Source: an uncultured Oscillospiraceae bacterium (GTDB lineage: Bacteria; Bacillota; Clostridia; Oscillospirales; Acutalibacteraceae). From it: a stretch of 64,000 nucleotides of DNA. Positions 33,901 through 42,287 of this stretch are shown piece by piece (within the stretch, counting starts at the first letter, position 1; each line of letters begins with the position of its first letter). A program made the translations under genes and the position numbers. The notes below the pieces were generated by a model that was given only the letters and a program-made list of their open reading frames with translations, was not told the DNA's origin and made no database searches. The DNA lies in contig CATXDC010000001.1 of assembly GCA_958366985.1 (NCBI GenBank), positions 276,386 to 340,385 of the forward strand. Reading direction: 5' to 3'.

Positions 33901-33981
33901 GAGCTTTTTGTGTTTTTGCAAAACTTCTATGTTTCAGACAAAAGGAAAGGTTTTTTCATGTGATTTTTACAAATACTCTAA

Positions 33982-34016
33982 GTGTGCTTTTTGCGTGCTA
34001 AAAATTTGCACGCAAA
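33982..34016. promoter_or_regulatory. Upstream operator-like palindrome TTGCGTGC...GCACGCAA
   Basis: TTGCGTGC (33991-33998) and GCACGCAA (34009-34016) face each other across 10 bases, with a related GTGTGC at 33982-33987. It lies about 100 bases upstream of the iolC promoter and directly before the terminator of the LacI-type gene. A tetramer could loop between this site and the boxes at 33821-33851. Confidence 0.55.
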
Positions 34017-34050
34017 ATAAAAGCGATGTGCTTTTGCACATCGCTTTTAT
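34017..34050. terminator. Terminator of the LacI-type gene
   Basis: AAAAGCGATGTGC (34019-34031) pairs with GCACATCGCTTTT (34035-34047) across a 3-base loop. The stem overlaps the last codon of the regulator gene. Confidence 0.75.
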
Positions 34051-35093
34051 TTTAAATTATATTTGGTTTTAATATTGATTTCCGTATACATATATTCCGA
34101 CTCAGGTTCTTTTCCCTGTTTAAGAAGCTTTGACAGAAGCCCTAACGCTCTGTATCCCTGTTCATATGCCTCCTGGTCAATAAGGAAATCCACTGTTCCC
34201 TCACTTAAAGCTCTGTCGTTATATGGAGTTCTGTCGTAAATTATAACATAGGGCCTTTTCTTCAGCTGAAGCTGCTCAAAAGCTCGTCCTACTCCGCTCT
34301 GTCCGCCCGAAGCCATAAAAATGCCATCTAAATCGGGATAAGCTGTCATGGCGTTTACAATTATCTTTGCCACCTCGTCGCTTTGGTCAAAGCTGCTCTG
34401 CACTCCTATAAGCTCCATATCGGGGAAGCTGTATTTAATCTCTTCGACAAATCCGTCAACACGGCAGCTTCCTGTAAGGTTTGAAAAAGAACCGGTTATT
34501 ACAAGCACTTTTCCTTTCCCTCTCATCATCAGACCCATAAGCCCGGCAGCAGTTCTTCCGCTGCGTCTGTTATCGAGTCCCACAAAACAGCATCGCTTCG
34601 TGCCGACTATATCTGTATTAAAAGTAACCACAGGAATTTTCTTTACATCAATAAGTTCATTTATTTTTTCCCGTATTCCGTCACAGTCAACAGGCATTAT
34701 GGCAAGGGCGTCTATACCAAGCTCTTCAAGCTCCTTAATAGCTTTCATCTGCTGCTCTTCGTCAACGGTTTCATTCTCTTTAAGAATAATCTCAATACCT
34801 TTTTCCTTAAGCTCTTTACCGGCATGACGTATTCCCTTATTTACCTGGAGCATGAAAGAAGAACGGGCAAGCTGAGTAACTACACCTATGCGCATTGTAT
34901 CGCTGCCATATTCGTCGTTTGCGGTTTTATTCCCTGATTTGCGGTGCTTTGGAACATACCCCAATTCATCGGCTATATTCAGAATCTTTTCAGCTACCTC
35001 GGGATTAATGCGGCCACGATGATTTAAGGCTCTGTCCACAGTTCCACGTGATACTCCTGCAAGTTCTGCTATCTGATTTATTGTCGCCGCCAT
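34047..35093 (-). CDS. LacI-family transcriptional regulator (probable inositol regulator)
   Basis: The 348-residue protein has an N-terminal LacI helix-turn-helix (residues 1-50: INQIAELAGVSRGTVDRALN) and a periplasmic-binding-protein-like domain (about 68-340), with ALAIMPVDCDGI near 135 and DGIFMASGGQSGVGRAFEQL near 260. It lies directly upstream of, and on the same strand as, the inositol operon with a terminator between them, and a repeated box surrounds the iolC promoter. Control of iol genes is inference from position. Confidence 0.9.
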   Translation of the reverse strand: MAATINQIAELAGVSRGTVDRALNHRGRINPEVAEKILNIADELGYVPKHRKSGNKTANDEYGSDTMRIGVVTQLARSSFMLQVNKGIRHAGKELKEKGIEIILKENETVDEEQQMKAIKELEELGIDALAIMPVDCDGIREKINELIDVKKIPVVTFNTDIVGTKRCCFVGLDNRRSGRTAAGLMGLMMRGKGKVLVITGSFSNLTGSCRVDGFVEEIKYSFPDMELIGVQSSFDQSDEVAKIIVNAMTAYPDLDGIFMASGGQSGVGRAFEQLQLKKRPYVIIYDRTPYNDRALSEGTVDFLIDQEAYEQGYRALGLLSKLLKQGKEPESEYMYTEINIKTKYNLK

Positions 35094-35123
35094 TTTATCC
35101 CTCCGCTCAAAACGATTTTAATC

Positions 35124-35152
35124 ATGATAGCATGAATAAATCAAATTATCAA
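35124..35152 (-). promoter_or_regulatory. Promoter of the LacI-type gene
   Basis: On the minus strand TTGATA (35147-35152), a 17-base spacer and TATCAT (35124-35129); GGAGGG precedes the ATG. Confidence 0.6.
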
Positions 35153-35301
35153 GAGAGTTAATCCGCTTTCAAACAATACTAAATCACAGCAATAATTTTA
35201 TCAAATTTATACGAATATTCACTTTAAACCGCCATGCAGTACCATATTAAAGAAAAATATAATATAATTGTTAATAAGGCATGATGTCCCCATTTGTTCT
35301 G

Positions 35302-35330
35302 TTGAAATTGCATTATTTTTTTGCTATAAT
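35302..35330 (+). promoter_or_regulatory. Promoter of the YhhN-type gene
   Basis: TTGAAA (35302-35307), a 17-base spacer and a perfect TATAAT (35325-35330). It lies inside the longest possible frame of the next gene and so supports the shorter start. Confidence 0.75.
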
Positions 35331-35361
35331 TACCAAAATAGTTTTGAAAGTAGGAATAATT

Positions 35362-36072
35362 ATGTTGTTTAGTGCTGTTTTAGCTATTGGTATCATTTCA
35401 GCTGTTCTTTTTATGAAAGAAAGAGTGAAAAGATGCAGTATTAAAGCTCTCATGATGAAAGCTGTTACCAGTATATTATTTATTTTCTGCGGAGCTATCG
35501 GAAGCGCCACCGCCTTAAAACATGGATATTCTATATTTCCTATTTTGATTTTAATGGGACTTATCTTCGGGCTTTTAGGCGATATCTGGCTGGATTTAAA
35601 ATGGATCTACAAAGATGATAATGATATATATACCTTTTCCGGATTCTTTTCATTTATTGTAGGCCACATATTCTTTATTTCGGCAATATTACAGAGATTT
35701 GCAAACTGGGATAAAATTATTTATATTGTACTCCCCGTTGTAATTTCACTTATTGCAGCTGTTGGTATGCTCATTTTGGAAAAACCTTTAAAGATGAATT
35801 ACGGAAAATTCAAAGCGATAACAGTTGTATATACATTCATAGTGGCTCTATTGGCATTTTTGTCAGGATCACTCGCCTTAATGAACGGATTTAATATAAT
35901 GACCCTCAACCTTATGTTTGCCGGCGGTATATTCTTCGCCCTCTCTGATCTTATTCTTTCAGGAACATATTTTGGCGAAAATATGAAAAGACCAATTGAT
36001 ATCATAACTAACCACACTACATATTATGCCGCTCAGTTTTTAATAGCTTCATCTTTGATGTTTCTTAAATAA
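35362..36072 (+). CDS. YhhN-family membrane protein (lysoplasmalogenase-like)
   Basis: The 236-residue protein has about eight hydrophobic segments and the family pattern GLIFGLLGDIWLDLK (about residue 70) and FVGHIFF-like FIVGHIFFISAIL (about 94), followed by GGIFFALSDLILSG (about 193). YhhN/TMEM86 proteins hydrolyse the vinyl-ether bond of lysoplasmalogens, and plasmalogens are common in anaerobic Clostridia. The ATG at 35362 has AGGA eight bases upstream and lies 30 bases after a promoter, so the frame from 35281 is not used. Confidence 0.8.
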   Translation: MLFSAVLAIGIISAVLFMKERVKRCSIKALMMKAVTSILFIFCGAIGSATALKHGYSIFPILILMGLIFGLLGDIWLDLKWIYKDDNDIYTFSGFFSFIVGHIFFISAILQRFANWDKIIYIVLPVVISLIAAVGMLILEKPLKMNYGKFKAITVVYTFIVALLAFLSGSLALMNGFNIMTLNLMFAGGIFFALSDLILSGTYFGENMKRPIDIITNHTTYYAAQFLIASSLMFLK

Positions 36073-36102
36073 TCGATAAAATCAATTTCATATTTTCCAT
36101 AC

Positions 36103-36146
36103 AAAAAGCCTTATGCTTTCATTTAAGAAAACATAAGGCTTTTTTA
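36103..36146. terminator. Bidirectional terminator
   Basis: AAAAAGCCTTATG (36103-36115) pairs with CATAAGGCTTTTTT (36132-36145). It separates the YhhN-type gene from the convergent anti-sigma gene. Confidence 0.8.
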
Positions 36147-36157
36147 ATATTCAAAAA

Positions 36158-36853
36158 TCAATTGTCTGCAGAACGGGCAATTTGAAGCATCTCTTCTTTG
36201 GGTAGATCGCTGACCATTATATAATACGAGGAGCCATACTGCCAAAATAATCTGTTTCCTCTTTTTTCATAATATAAAGCATTGCTTCCGAAAAGTTCAA
36301 CATTTTCTATTTTACTGTCTTCAGTATCCAGCGTTAAAACTCCGCCGCCATATACAACCCCTTGGTAAATATGAATATAGTTACCGTCATCATTAACGTA
36401 CTTCTTACGGAAATAATCAGAGCTGTAATTATATTCTGTTCTTTCAAATCCATCAGGGAGTGAGAAATATGTCTCTTCAAAAGCAGCTTTGGGATTGTAT
36501 ACAGGATCTTCACTAAGGTTTATAGTTGTAGATATACCGTCATTGGTGCTTTTGAAAAAGCCGAGAAACGATTCCCTCAAAACTGTTACACTGAAAAGCG
36601 CCAATGAAACAAACATTATAGATGCCAACACCAGCGATGTTATCCGTCTGAATGTAGATGTAAAATAAATAACATGACCTTTATTGCATTCTTCGTTCTC
36701 ACACTCTAAAAGAGTATTCATTCTATTTTGAAATTTCTTCGAAAAAGTTATATTTTCAAGCTCTTCATCTTTCGGCAGAGAATTCATCCATTGTTCCTGG
36801 TAAAGCATGAGAGCTGCTGTTAGTTTCTCGTCGTACTTCGTATTACAATACAT
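36158..36853 (-). CDS. Membrane-anchored DUF4367 protein, probable anti-sigma factor
   Basis: The 231-residue protein has a cytoplasmic N-terminal part (about residues 1-70), one membrane segment (about 71-90: ITSLVLASIMFVSLALFSVT) and an outer domain that resembles DUF4367 (about 125-230, with LFWQYGSSYYIMVSDLPKEE). The ATG at 36853 has AAGGAG six bases upstream and overlaps the end of the sigma factor gene, so the two are coupled. This layout is usual for anti-sigma proteins that hold the sigma factor at the membrane. Confidence 0.75.
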   Translation of the reverse strand: MYCNTKYDEKLTAALMLYQEQWMNSLPKDEELENITFSKKFQNRMNTLLECENEECNKGHVIYFTSTFRRITSLVLASIMFVSLALFSVTVLRESFLGFFKSTNDGISTTINLSEDPVYNPKAAFEETYFSLPDGFERTEYNYSSDYFRKKYVNDDGNYIHIYQGVVYGGGVLTLDTEDSKIENVELFGSNALYYEKRGNRLFWQYGSSYYIMVSDLPKEEMLQIARSADN

Positions 36854-37388
36854 CAAAATCTCCTTCTTCCCCAAGTATTAACATCAATTTCTCTTTTGCC
36901 CTCTGCAATCTTTTTCTCACAGTAACGGCACTTATACCGAGAAGCTCTCCTATCTCGGCATCCTTGTATTGGTGTACATACCTTAAAATAAGTACATCTC
37001 TGTAAATATCGGGAAGTTTCTCTATTGCCTGTGCAATAACATGTGTATCTATACTGTCCAAATCAGGAGAATCAACGTAAATTTCCTGCTCATTGTCATC
37101 AATGTTAACTGTCGCTTCCCTTTTACGTTTCATGTACATATCTTTCGATACACTCTCAGTAACTATAACGATGAAACTCTTGGTTTTGTGACAATTAACC
37201 TCATCTATTTTATTTAAATATTTCATCAGCTTCAAAAAAGCATTATGTACAGCATCTTCTGCAAGCGCATCGTCACAGAGAATATTATAGGCAACATACT
37301 TCATAAGCTTGCCATATTTTAAATAAAGCTCTTCAAATTTTGATCTCTCTTCTTGAGTGTCGAGTACGCTCAGATAGAAAACCAGCAT
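36843..37388 (-). CDS. ECF-type RNA polymerase sigma factor
   Basis: The 181-residue protein has sigma region 2 (about residues 10-85: AEDAVHNAFLKLMKYLNKI) and region 4 (about 120-172: LPDIYRDVLILRYVHQYKDA and IGELLGISAVTVRKRLQRAK). The ATG at 37388 has AGGGAG ten bases upstream; a longer frame to 37424 lacks this. It is co-transcribed with the DUF4367 membrane protein. Its target promoters are unknown; the neighbouring ABC exporter is a candidate only by position. Confidence 0.88.
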   Translation of the reverse strand: MLVFYLSVLDTQEERSKFEELYLKYGKLMKYVAYNILCDDALAEDAVHNAFLKLMKYLNKIDEVNCHKTKSFIVIVTESVSKDMYMKRKREATVNIDDNEQEIYVDSPDLDSIDTHVIAQAIEKLPDIYRDVLILRYVHQYKDAEIGELLGISAVTVRKRLQRAKEKLMLILGEEGDFDVL

Positions 37389-37452
37389 TCTTCTTTTTCT
37401 CCCTAAATGTTTTTTGCAAAACACATACTTTTTCTCCGCTAATACATATATC

Positions 37453-37481
37453 AGTATAAAGCATATGAATCATTTTCTCAA
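37453..37481 (-). promoter_or_regulatory. Promoter of the sigma/anti-sigma operon
   Basis: On the minus strand TTGAGA (37476-37481), a 17-base spacer and TATACT (37453-37458). This looks like a vegetative promoter. I do not see a typical ECF-type AAC motif. Confidence 0.55.
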
Positions 37482-37646
37482 CCGAAAATTTTTTCGCAAA
37501 TGCATTTGCGTGAAAAAACGATAATCGGAATCGACAAATTATAACTAAACTTTTATTTTTAAATTATAAGATTTTATTTAAATAAATCAAGTTTTTAATT
37601 CTATATTGAGAAAATAATTAGGTTTGATAAATTTATTTTTACATGC

Positions 37647-37679
37647 AAAAGACCTATCTGCATTGCAGACAAGTCTTTT
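37647..37679 (-). terminator. Terminator of the ABC exporter operon
   Basis: AAAAGAC (37647-37653) pairs with GTCTTTT (37673-37679), and TCTGC with GCAGA inside it. It lies about 30 bases past the permease stop. Confidence 0.6.
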
Positions 37680-37707
37680 AATAAAAGTAATATTGATGCT
37701 TTTATCA

Positions 37708-39282
37708 TCAGTGTCTTATCCTGAATGTTTTTGGCGCCAGTCGATAGGCAAGTGCAAAGGAAACACAGACATATATCAAACTGAAAGCACAGACGCTTAT
37801 GCCGAAAATCATCACCGGTATTTCTTTATCCATTACGTAATAGCATACAAAATAGGTTACTGTATTGACAATACCATAAGCCGCATTCTTCATTTCCATA
37901 TTCTCATTATAAGGCTGCATCAGATAATAAAGCACCATAGTATGTACTGAGAAGAAAAGCGACATTGCTATTATTGTAAAGAATATCAAAGGATAAAGCG
38001 CCGGATTATCAGTGCCGCCATTTATATAAAGCAGTAAAGGCATACCAACTGCTATAACTGATGCAGGCATCAGATTAACAAGCACGATATACTTTAACCT
38101 TTGTATAAACAGATTCAATATAGCCGTAGGCTGTCTGTAAAAACGATACAAAAGCATACTGTGATCGCAGTTTACAAACATAGCCTGGGTCATTGTACGT
38201 CCCCTGTTTATAAAATACATTATAATTAAAAACAACGACAGCTTATTTAAAATAAACTTATTGATTTCTCCGTTTATATCGGGAACAAAGAAGCTCAGCG
38301 CAATTAAAACAGCAAAAATCACAACCAGCACAACGGTTATTTTCTTTGCGGATTTAGTAAGTATTTTAGAGTGACGCTTCATAAATATCTCATTGAAATA
38401 TTTATATCCGGTTTTACTGCTTGTAATATTTACATCATTATCAATTTTACCCTGGAACATACTCTGTGTTCTTTGAGTCTCGACACTTTTATTCATTGCA
38501 AGATTTTGAGGATTGAGAACAAAAAGCTGTATGCTACGATAATCCTTGAATTTAGCTATATAAGAAAAAGCAAATACGGCACCAACCATAAGCAAAAGAG
38601 TCACCGCTATAACAGCTGCACCGGGAATTGCAAAACCGAAAACAGCAGGAACATATGCTGCAGCAATAAACACAGCATCAACTGCCATTACCACAGAGTA
38701 TTTAAATCCCTCATGTTTCAAATTAGTAATATGCTTTGAATCGTACATAAGAGAAAAACTGCCGAAAATCGGTTTAACCGCACAAACAGTAAAAGGAATC
38801 ACAAGACAGTAAAAAACATTAACACCGCAAATAAGACCAAAAACAAGTGTGATTACGGTAAAGCCGACAAATGTTTTCAAAAGATAATAGATATAATTTG
38901 AAACAGTATAGTCTTTTGCATCAAGACGCATTATAAACATTGCGTAATACTTATCACGGGACGGGTCAAACAGTCCTATATTTGTAATTCCCCCAGCTAG
39001 AGTAAGAAAAAAGAGGATATTCAAAAAGGCATCAGCGGGATTTTTCATCTGGCTTGCTGGCAAATATACCATAAGGCCTATGTAAATGGCTTTGCCGACA
39101 AATATCATCAAAAACTGCCAAATGGCACTTATTACCGCTGCAAATCGTTTGAGTCCCTTACTTGAATACAAACTGTCAGGCAAAAGACGCTTTACAAGAG
39201 GTATTGATTTTAATGAATAAATTACCGTGTTTACTTTATACGCATTGGCAAGACGAAAGGAATGAGCGAAAGTTTTAAGCAT
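37708..39282 (-). CDS. ABC transporter permease
   Basis: The 524-residue protein has about 12 hydrophobic segments and two similar halves, as in large single-chain ABC-2-type exporters. It has no clear specific family motif; PILSGSF-like and NPQNLAMNKS segments lie in the middle cytoplasmic loop. The ATG at 39282 has GAGAGGTGA upstream and overlaps the end of the ATPase gene by 8 bases. It forms an exporter with that ATPase. Substrate unknown. Confidence 0.75.
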   Translation of the reverse strand: MLKTFAHSFRLANAYKVNTVIYSLKSIPLVKRLLPDSLYSSKGLKRFAAVISAIWQFLMIFVGKAIYIGLMVYLPASQMKNPADAFLNILFFLTLAGGITNIGLFDPSRDKYYAMFIMRLDAKDYTVSNYIYYLLKTFVGFTVITLVFGLICGVNVFYCLVIPFTVCAVKPIFGSFSLMYDSKHITNLKHEGFKYSVVMAVDAVFIAAAYVPAVFGFAIPGAAVIAVTLLLMVGAVFAFSYIAKFKDYRSIQLFVLNPQNLAMNKSVETQRTQSMFQGKIDNDVNITSSKTGYKYFNEIFMKRHSKILTKSAKKITVVLVVIFAVLIALSFFVPDINGEINKFILNKLSLFLIIMYFINRGRTMTQAMFVNCDHSMLLYRFYRQPTAILNLFIQRLKYIVLVNLMPASVIAVGMPLLLYINGGTDNPALYPLIFFTIIAMSLFFSVHTMVLYYLMQPYNENMEMKNAAYGIVNTVTYFVCYYVMDKEIPVMIFGISVCAFSLIYVCVSFALAYRLAPKTFRIRH

Positions 39283-39982
39283 CCCCGTCACCTCTCAAAG
39301 CAGCTATAATTTTTTCTTTAAGCTCTGCATTATCAAGGTGTTCCTTCTCTATTCCCTCAAGAACACCGTCATTTAAAATGACAATTTCATCGCACAAATC
39401 AAGTGCAAGCTCCAAAATATGAGTTGAAAAAATTATAATATGGTCCTCTTTAAGACTGCGTAAAAGCTGCTTCATCTCATCGGCAACAACTACGTCAAAG
39501 GATGTAAGAGGTTCATCAAGAAGCAGAATTGCCGGATCAGCTATGAAATTCACAAGCATCTGCATTTTATTTTTCATGCCGTGAGAATAATCTTTCATAA
39601 GCTTATTTCTGTCCTCTGGGGCAATTTTCATAAGGTCAAAATATTCATCCATAGCCTGAGGATTTGATTTTTCAGGCTTATTTATATCGAGAAAAAATTT
39701 AAGAAATTCCCCTGCCGTTAAAAATTCAGGAACAACAGGCGTTGAAAGGACATAACCGATATCGGCAGAATTTATATCCCTTTCCATTCCGTTTTCTTCA
39801 ACGGTTATTTTTCCTTCATCGGCTTTTATATCTTCACTTATACAGTTAAAGAGCGTTGTCTTTCCCGCTCCGTTTCGTCCGAGAAGTCCGTAAATTTTAC
39901 CCTTTTCAAAAGAAAAGTTTATGCCTTTTAGTACTTCCTTTTCTGAAAAATTCTTTTTTACATTTTTTAATACAAGGTGCAT
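39275..39982 (-). CDS. ABC transporter ATP-binding protein
   Basis: The 235-residue ATPase has Walker A GRNGAGKTT (about residues 35-43), signature YSHGMKNK (about 133), Walker B with ILLLDEPLTSFD (about 153) and switch His in FSTHILELAL (about 186). The length is normal for a stand-alone ABC ATPase. It is encoded just before its permease. Confidence 0.92.
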   Translation of the reverse strand: MHLVLKNVKKNFSEKEVLKGINFSFEKGKIYGLLGRNGAGKTTLFNCISEDIKADEGKITVEENGMERDINSADIGYVLSTPVVPEFLTAGEFLKFFLDINKPEKSNPQAMDEYFDLMKIAPEDRNKLMKDYSHGMKNKMQMLVNFIADPAILLLDEPLTSFDVVVADEMKQLLRSLKEDHIIIFSTHILELALDLCDEIVILNDGVLEGIEKEHLDNAELKEKIIAALRGDGDA

Positions 39983-40122
39983 TGTTTACCTCCAAAGCAG
40001 CATTATGCAAGTTGTTATGATGTTATTTTATCATAATTTACGGCAAATTCAACGATTTTTGCGTTTTTATAGGCTTAAAATATTAGAAATTTACAATTTT
40101 ATAAGTGACATTTCTTTAAAGC

Positions 40123-40156
40123 AAAAACAGTTCTGTCATAAGACAAAACTGTTTTT
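40123..40156. terminator. Terminator
   Basis: A 15-base stem with one mismatch (40123-40137 and 40142-40156) and loop ATAA. T residues follow on both strands. It ends the zinc-ribbon gene on the minus strand. Confidence 0.75.
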
Positions 40157-40161
40157 TACAA

Positions 40162-40428
40162 TTATAAATGTTTAGTTTTCTCAAAATTTTTCATATCATT
40201 AAGGGATATTTCTTTCTTGCAATCAGGGCAATAGAAATAAATTGTCCTGAATCTTATTTTGCTTTCAGTATCCGGAAAATCATATTCTTTAGCTTCAGGT
40301 GAATCTGAATTTATACTCTTATCCATATACCTTGTCTGCACTCTTCTGCCACATTCTGGACAGTAATGTTTCTTAAGGTGTGTATAGAAAAAATTAACCT
40401 TATCTGCATATAAGACAGTTTTTTTCAT
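40162..40428 (-). CDS. Small protein with two Cys pairs, unknown function
   Basis: The 88-residue protein has CPECGRR (about residue 23) and CPDCKKE (about 67), four Cys that probably bind one zinc, with a charged linker between. The ATG at 40428 has AGGAGTG upstream; a GTG two codons earlier is less likely. It appears to be a single-gene unit. I do not recognise a family. Confidence 0.6.
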   Translation of the reverse strand: MKKTVLYADKVNFFYTHLKKHYCPECGRRVQTRYMDKSINSDSPEAKEYDFPDTESKIRFRTIYFYCPDCKKEISLNDMKNFEKTKHL

Positions 40429-40488
40429 GGGCACACTCCTGCTTTTTAAAATAGCTCAAAGACATGCAAATTTACATAAAACTCAAAC

Positions 40489-41394
40489 TTATTTTATTTC
40501 ATATGTAAAATCATACTTTCCCCACTGGGAATCATAATATCTGCGTGACTTTACCTGAACTTCATTATCAAAAACATATATCTGCAATCCAAGTCCTGAA
40601 TCGTTTGTATCAGCATTATCTGTTGCCTCAGTACAGCGTGGAAGATTAAAGCTATATGAATCCTCATCAAACTTTTCAAAAGCCATTTGTGTAGTATGAG
40701 TGTGTCCGCTCAGATAAAATACATTTTTATGCTCAGTAAGTATTCTTTCAAGTTCTGCCGCATTATCTGCATTTTCAAGATAATTATAAGGATGATGATT
40801 GAATACAAAGACCGGTTTTCCGCCTGCATCGTTTTCGCTGAGAACCTTATCGAGCCACTGAAGCTGTGCCTCAGAAATAACAGATGTGTTTACATTATCA
40901 GATTCGGAACTGAGGAAAACAAATCTGTATCCGTTTACTTCTCTCCAGTAATATACATTATCTACATTCTCATTATTGAATGTATTATAATAACTCCAAA
41001 AGCGCTTGGAAAGAGAATCGTATTTGTCAATTCCATTTCCTGTATCGTGATTGCCCATGACTGTATAAACTTTTTCTACCGGCTTTATTTCATTAATAAA
41101 ACCGTGGAAGAAAAGATTTTCGATTATCTGTCCGTTCATGGTATTATCGCCAAGAAAGGCAATGGTATCGGAGGGTACATTTCTTTTTATATCCGAAAGA
41201 ATTTGTGCAAACTTTTTAAAGCGCTCAGGGTTATTGCCTTCCATATGTACATCGGACAGCACTGCAAAACTAAGATTATATCCCTCCACCTTTGACGGAT
41301 TACTTTCGCCGCTTGTACCTGCGCCTGCCCACAGTAAGATAATAACAGAAATCAAAGCCGCCGTAGTCTTTCTTAACAGATTAACGATAAACAT
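40489..41394 (-). CDS. Secreted or membrane-bound metallophosphoesterase
   Basis: The 301-residue calcineurin-like phosphoesterase has the full motif set: DVHMEG (about residue 48), GDNTM (about 82), GNHD (about 115), NHHPYN (about 201) and GHTH (about 231). The N-terminus (about residues 6-26) is a hydrophobic signal segment, so the enzyme works outside the membrane. The substrate is unknown. A terminator-like hairpin lies in its leader (41409-41451). Confidence 0.88.
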   Translation of the reverse strand: MFIVNLLRKTTAALISVIILLWAGAGTSGESNPSKVEGYNLSFAVLSDVHMEGNNPERFKKFAQILSDIKRNVPSDTIAFLGDNTMNGQIIENLFFHGFINEIKPVEKVYTVMGNHDTGNGIDKYDSLSKRFWSYYNTFNNENVDNVYYWREVNGYRFVFLSSESDNVNTSVISEAQLQWLDKVLSENDAGGKPVFVFNHHPYNYLENADNAAELERILTEHKNVFYLSGHTHTTQMAFEKFDEDSYSFNLPRCTEATDNADTNDSGLGLQIYVFDNEVQVKSRRYYDSQWGKYDFTYEIK

Positions 41395-41408
41395 ATTTTT
41401 TCCTCCTC

Positions 41409-41451
41409 AAAAAAATTGTCCGATGTTATTGTAACAACAAAACATCGGACA
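41409..41451 (-). terminator. Terminator or attenuator hairpin in front of the phosphoesterase gene
   Basis: A 12-base perfect stem (41416-41427 and 41440-41451) is followed on the minus strand by seven T residues (41409-41415), then the GAGGAGG ribosome binding site. It could end the upstream methyltransferase transcript or act as an attenuator, since an AT-rich -10-like region lies upstream of it. Confidence 0.65.
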
Positions 41452-41566
41452 ATCAATTGTGAAATTATTTAAATTAACCAATTTTAATTTGTAAGTATAT
41501 ACAAATTATATTATATTTAACCTTTCAGGCTATATAAAAAGGAGGCTTTTAAATATAAAAGCTCAG

Positions 41567-42280
41567 TTAAACTTTATCTGCTCTGATAAAAACAGCTCCG
41601 TTTATACAGTCAATAACCTCTGCTCTAAATCCGGCAGAAGTCATTGCTTCCATTTCATGTTCAGCAGTGAGCGGAATATCAAAATGTACAAACTCTTTAT
41701 CTGAAACAAGGGACTTACTGCGCTTACGCTGATATTCGGAAAAAAGCAAAGCTTCCTCTTCGTCACAGCAAGCTATATAATCACATTCCATAAATGTTCC
41801 GCCGCTTTTTAAAGCTTCATATATTTTTTTATAAAGTCCTATTTTCTGCGCTAAAGTAAAATGATGCAGACTTTCAAAAGAAATAACAAGGTCATAAATT
41901 TCATTGCCGAAATCAGCTGTAAAATAATCTTCACAGATTAAATTTATATTTTTATCCTTGTGTTTTTCCTTTAATCTATCAAGCATAGCCGAACATAAAT
42001 CTATACCGGTTACACTGATATCAGGATACAATTTAAAAATCTCGTCAAGCTCGAGTCCGGTTCCGCATCCTAAATCAAGAATGTTATGAGCATGTGCAGG
42101 AATAATCTGAGCCATTTTTAAGTATGCATCTTTCCAAAGGGACATATGATCTTCATAACCATCAATCCGTCTTTCAAAGAAACCGCTCATTTCTTCAAGA
42201 GGCGTTTCACTTTCTTCCCTAAGCCATTTTTTCAGCTCTTTCATATACAGCTCTTCATCGCTGCGTATTTTTATATCCAT
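41567..42280 (-). CDS. SAM-dependent class I methyltransferase
   Basis: The 237-residue protein has the SAM motif ILDLGCGTGLELDEI (about residues 68-82), followed by VTGIDLC (about 92) and DLVISFESLHHF (about 133), the usual Rossmann-fold order. The C-terminal half has no family-specific mark I can name. The start is not certain: the ATG at 42280 has only a weak ribosome binding site. It follows gtrA by 7 bases. Confidence 0.85.
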   Translation of the reverse strand: MDIKIRSDEELYMKELKKWLREESETPLEEMSGFFERRIDGYEDHMSLWKDAYLKMAQIIPAHAHNILDLGCGTGLELDEIFKLYPDISVTGIDLCSAMLDRLKEKHKDKNINLICEDYFTADFGNEIYDLVISFESLHHFTLAQKIGLYKKIYEALKSGGTFMECDYIACCDEEEALLFSEYQRKRSKSLVSDKEFVHFDIPLTAEHEMEAMTSAGFRAEVIDCINGAVFIRADKV

Positions 42281-42287
42281 CTAAAAA

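Noticed and set aside
33799..33921. A longer N-terminus for iolC
   Set aside because: The extra 41 codons cover the promoter and operator repeats, lack a ribosome binding site and do not resemble the start of the kinase family.
33821..34016. The short TTGCGTGC repeats as a CRISPR array
   Set aside because: The units are only 8-10 bases with uneven spacing and no cas genes; operators fit better. I found no CRISPR array or insertion sequence in the window.
40687..41295. A 202-codon frame opposite the phosphoesterase
   Set aside because: It is antisense to a gene with all metallophosphoesterase motifs and has no family resemblance.
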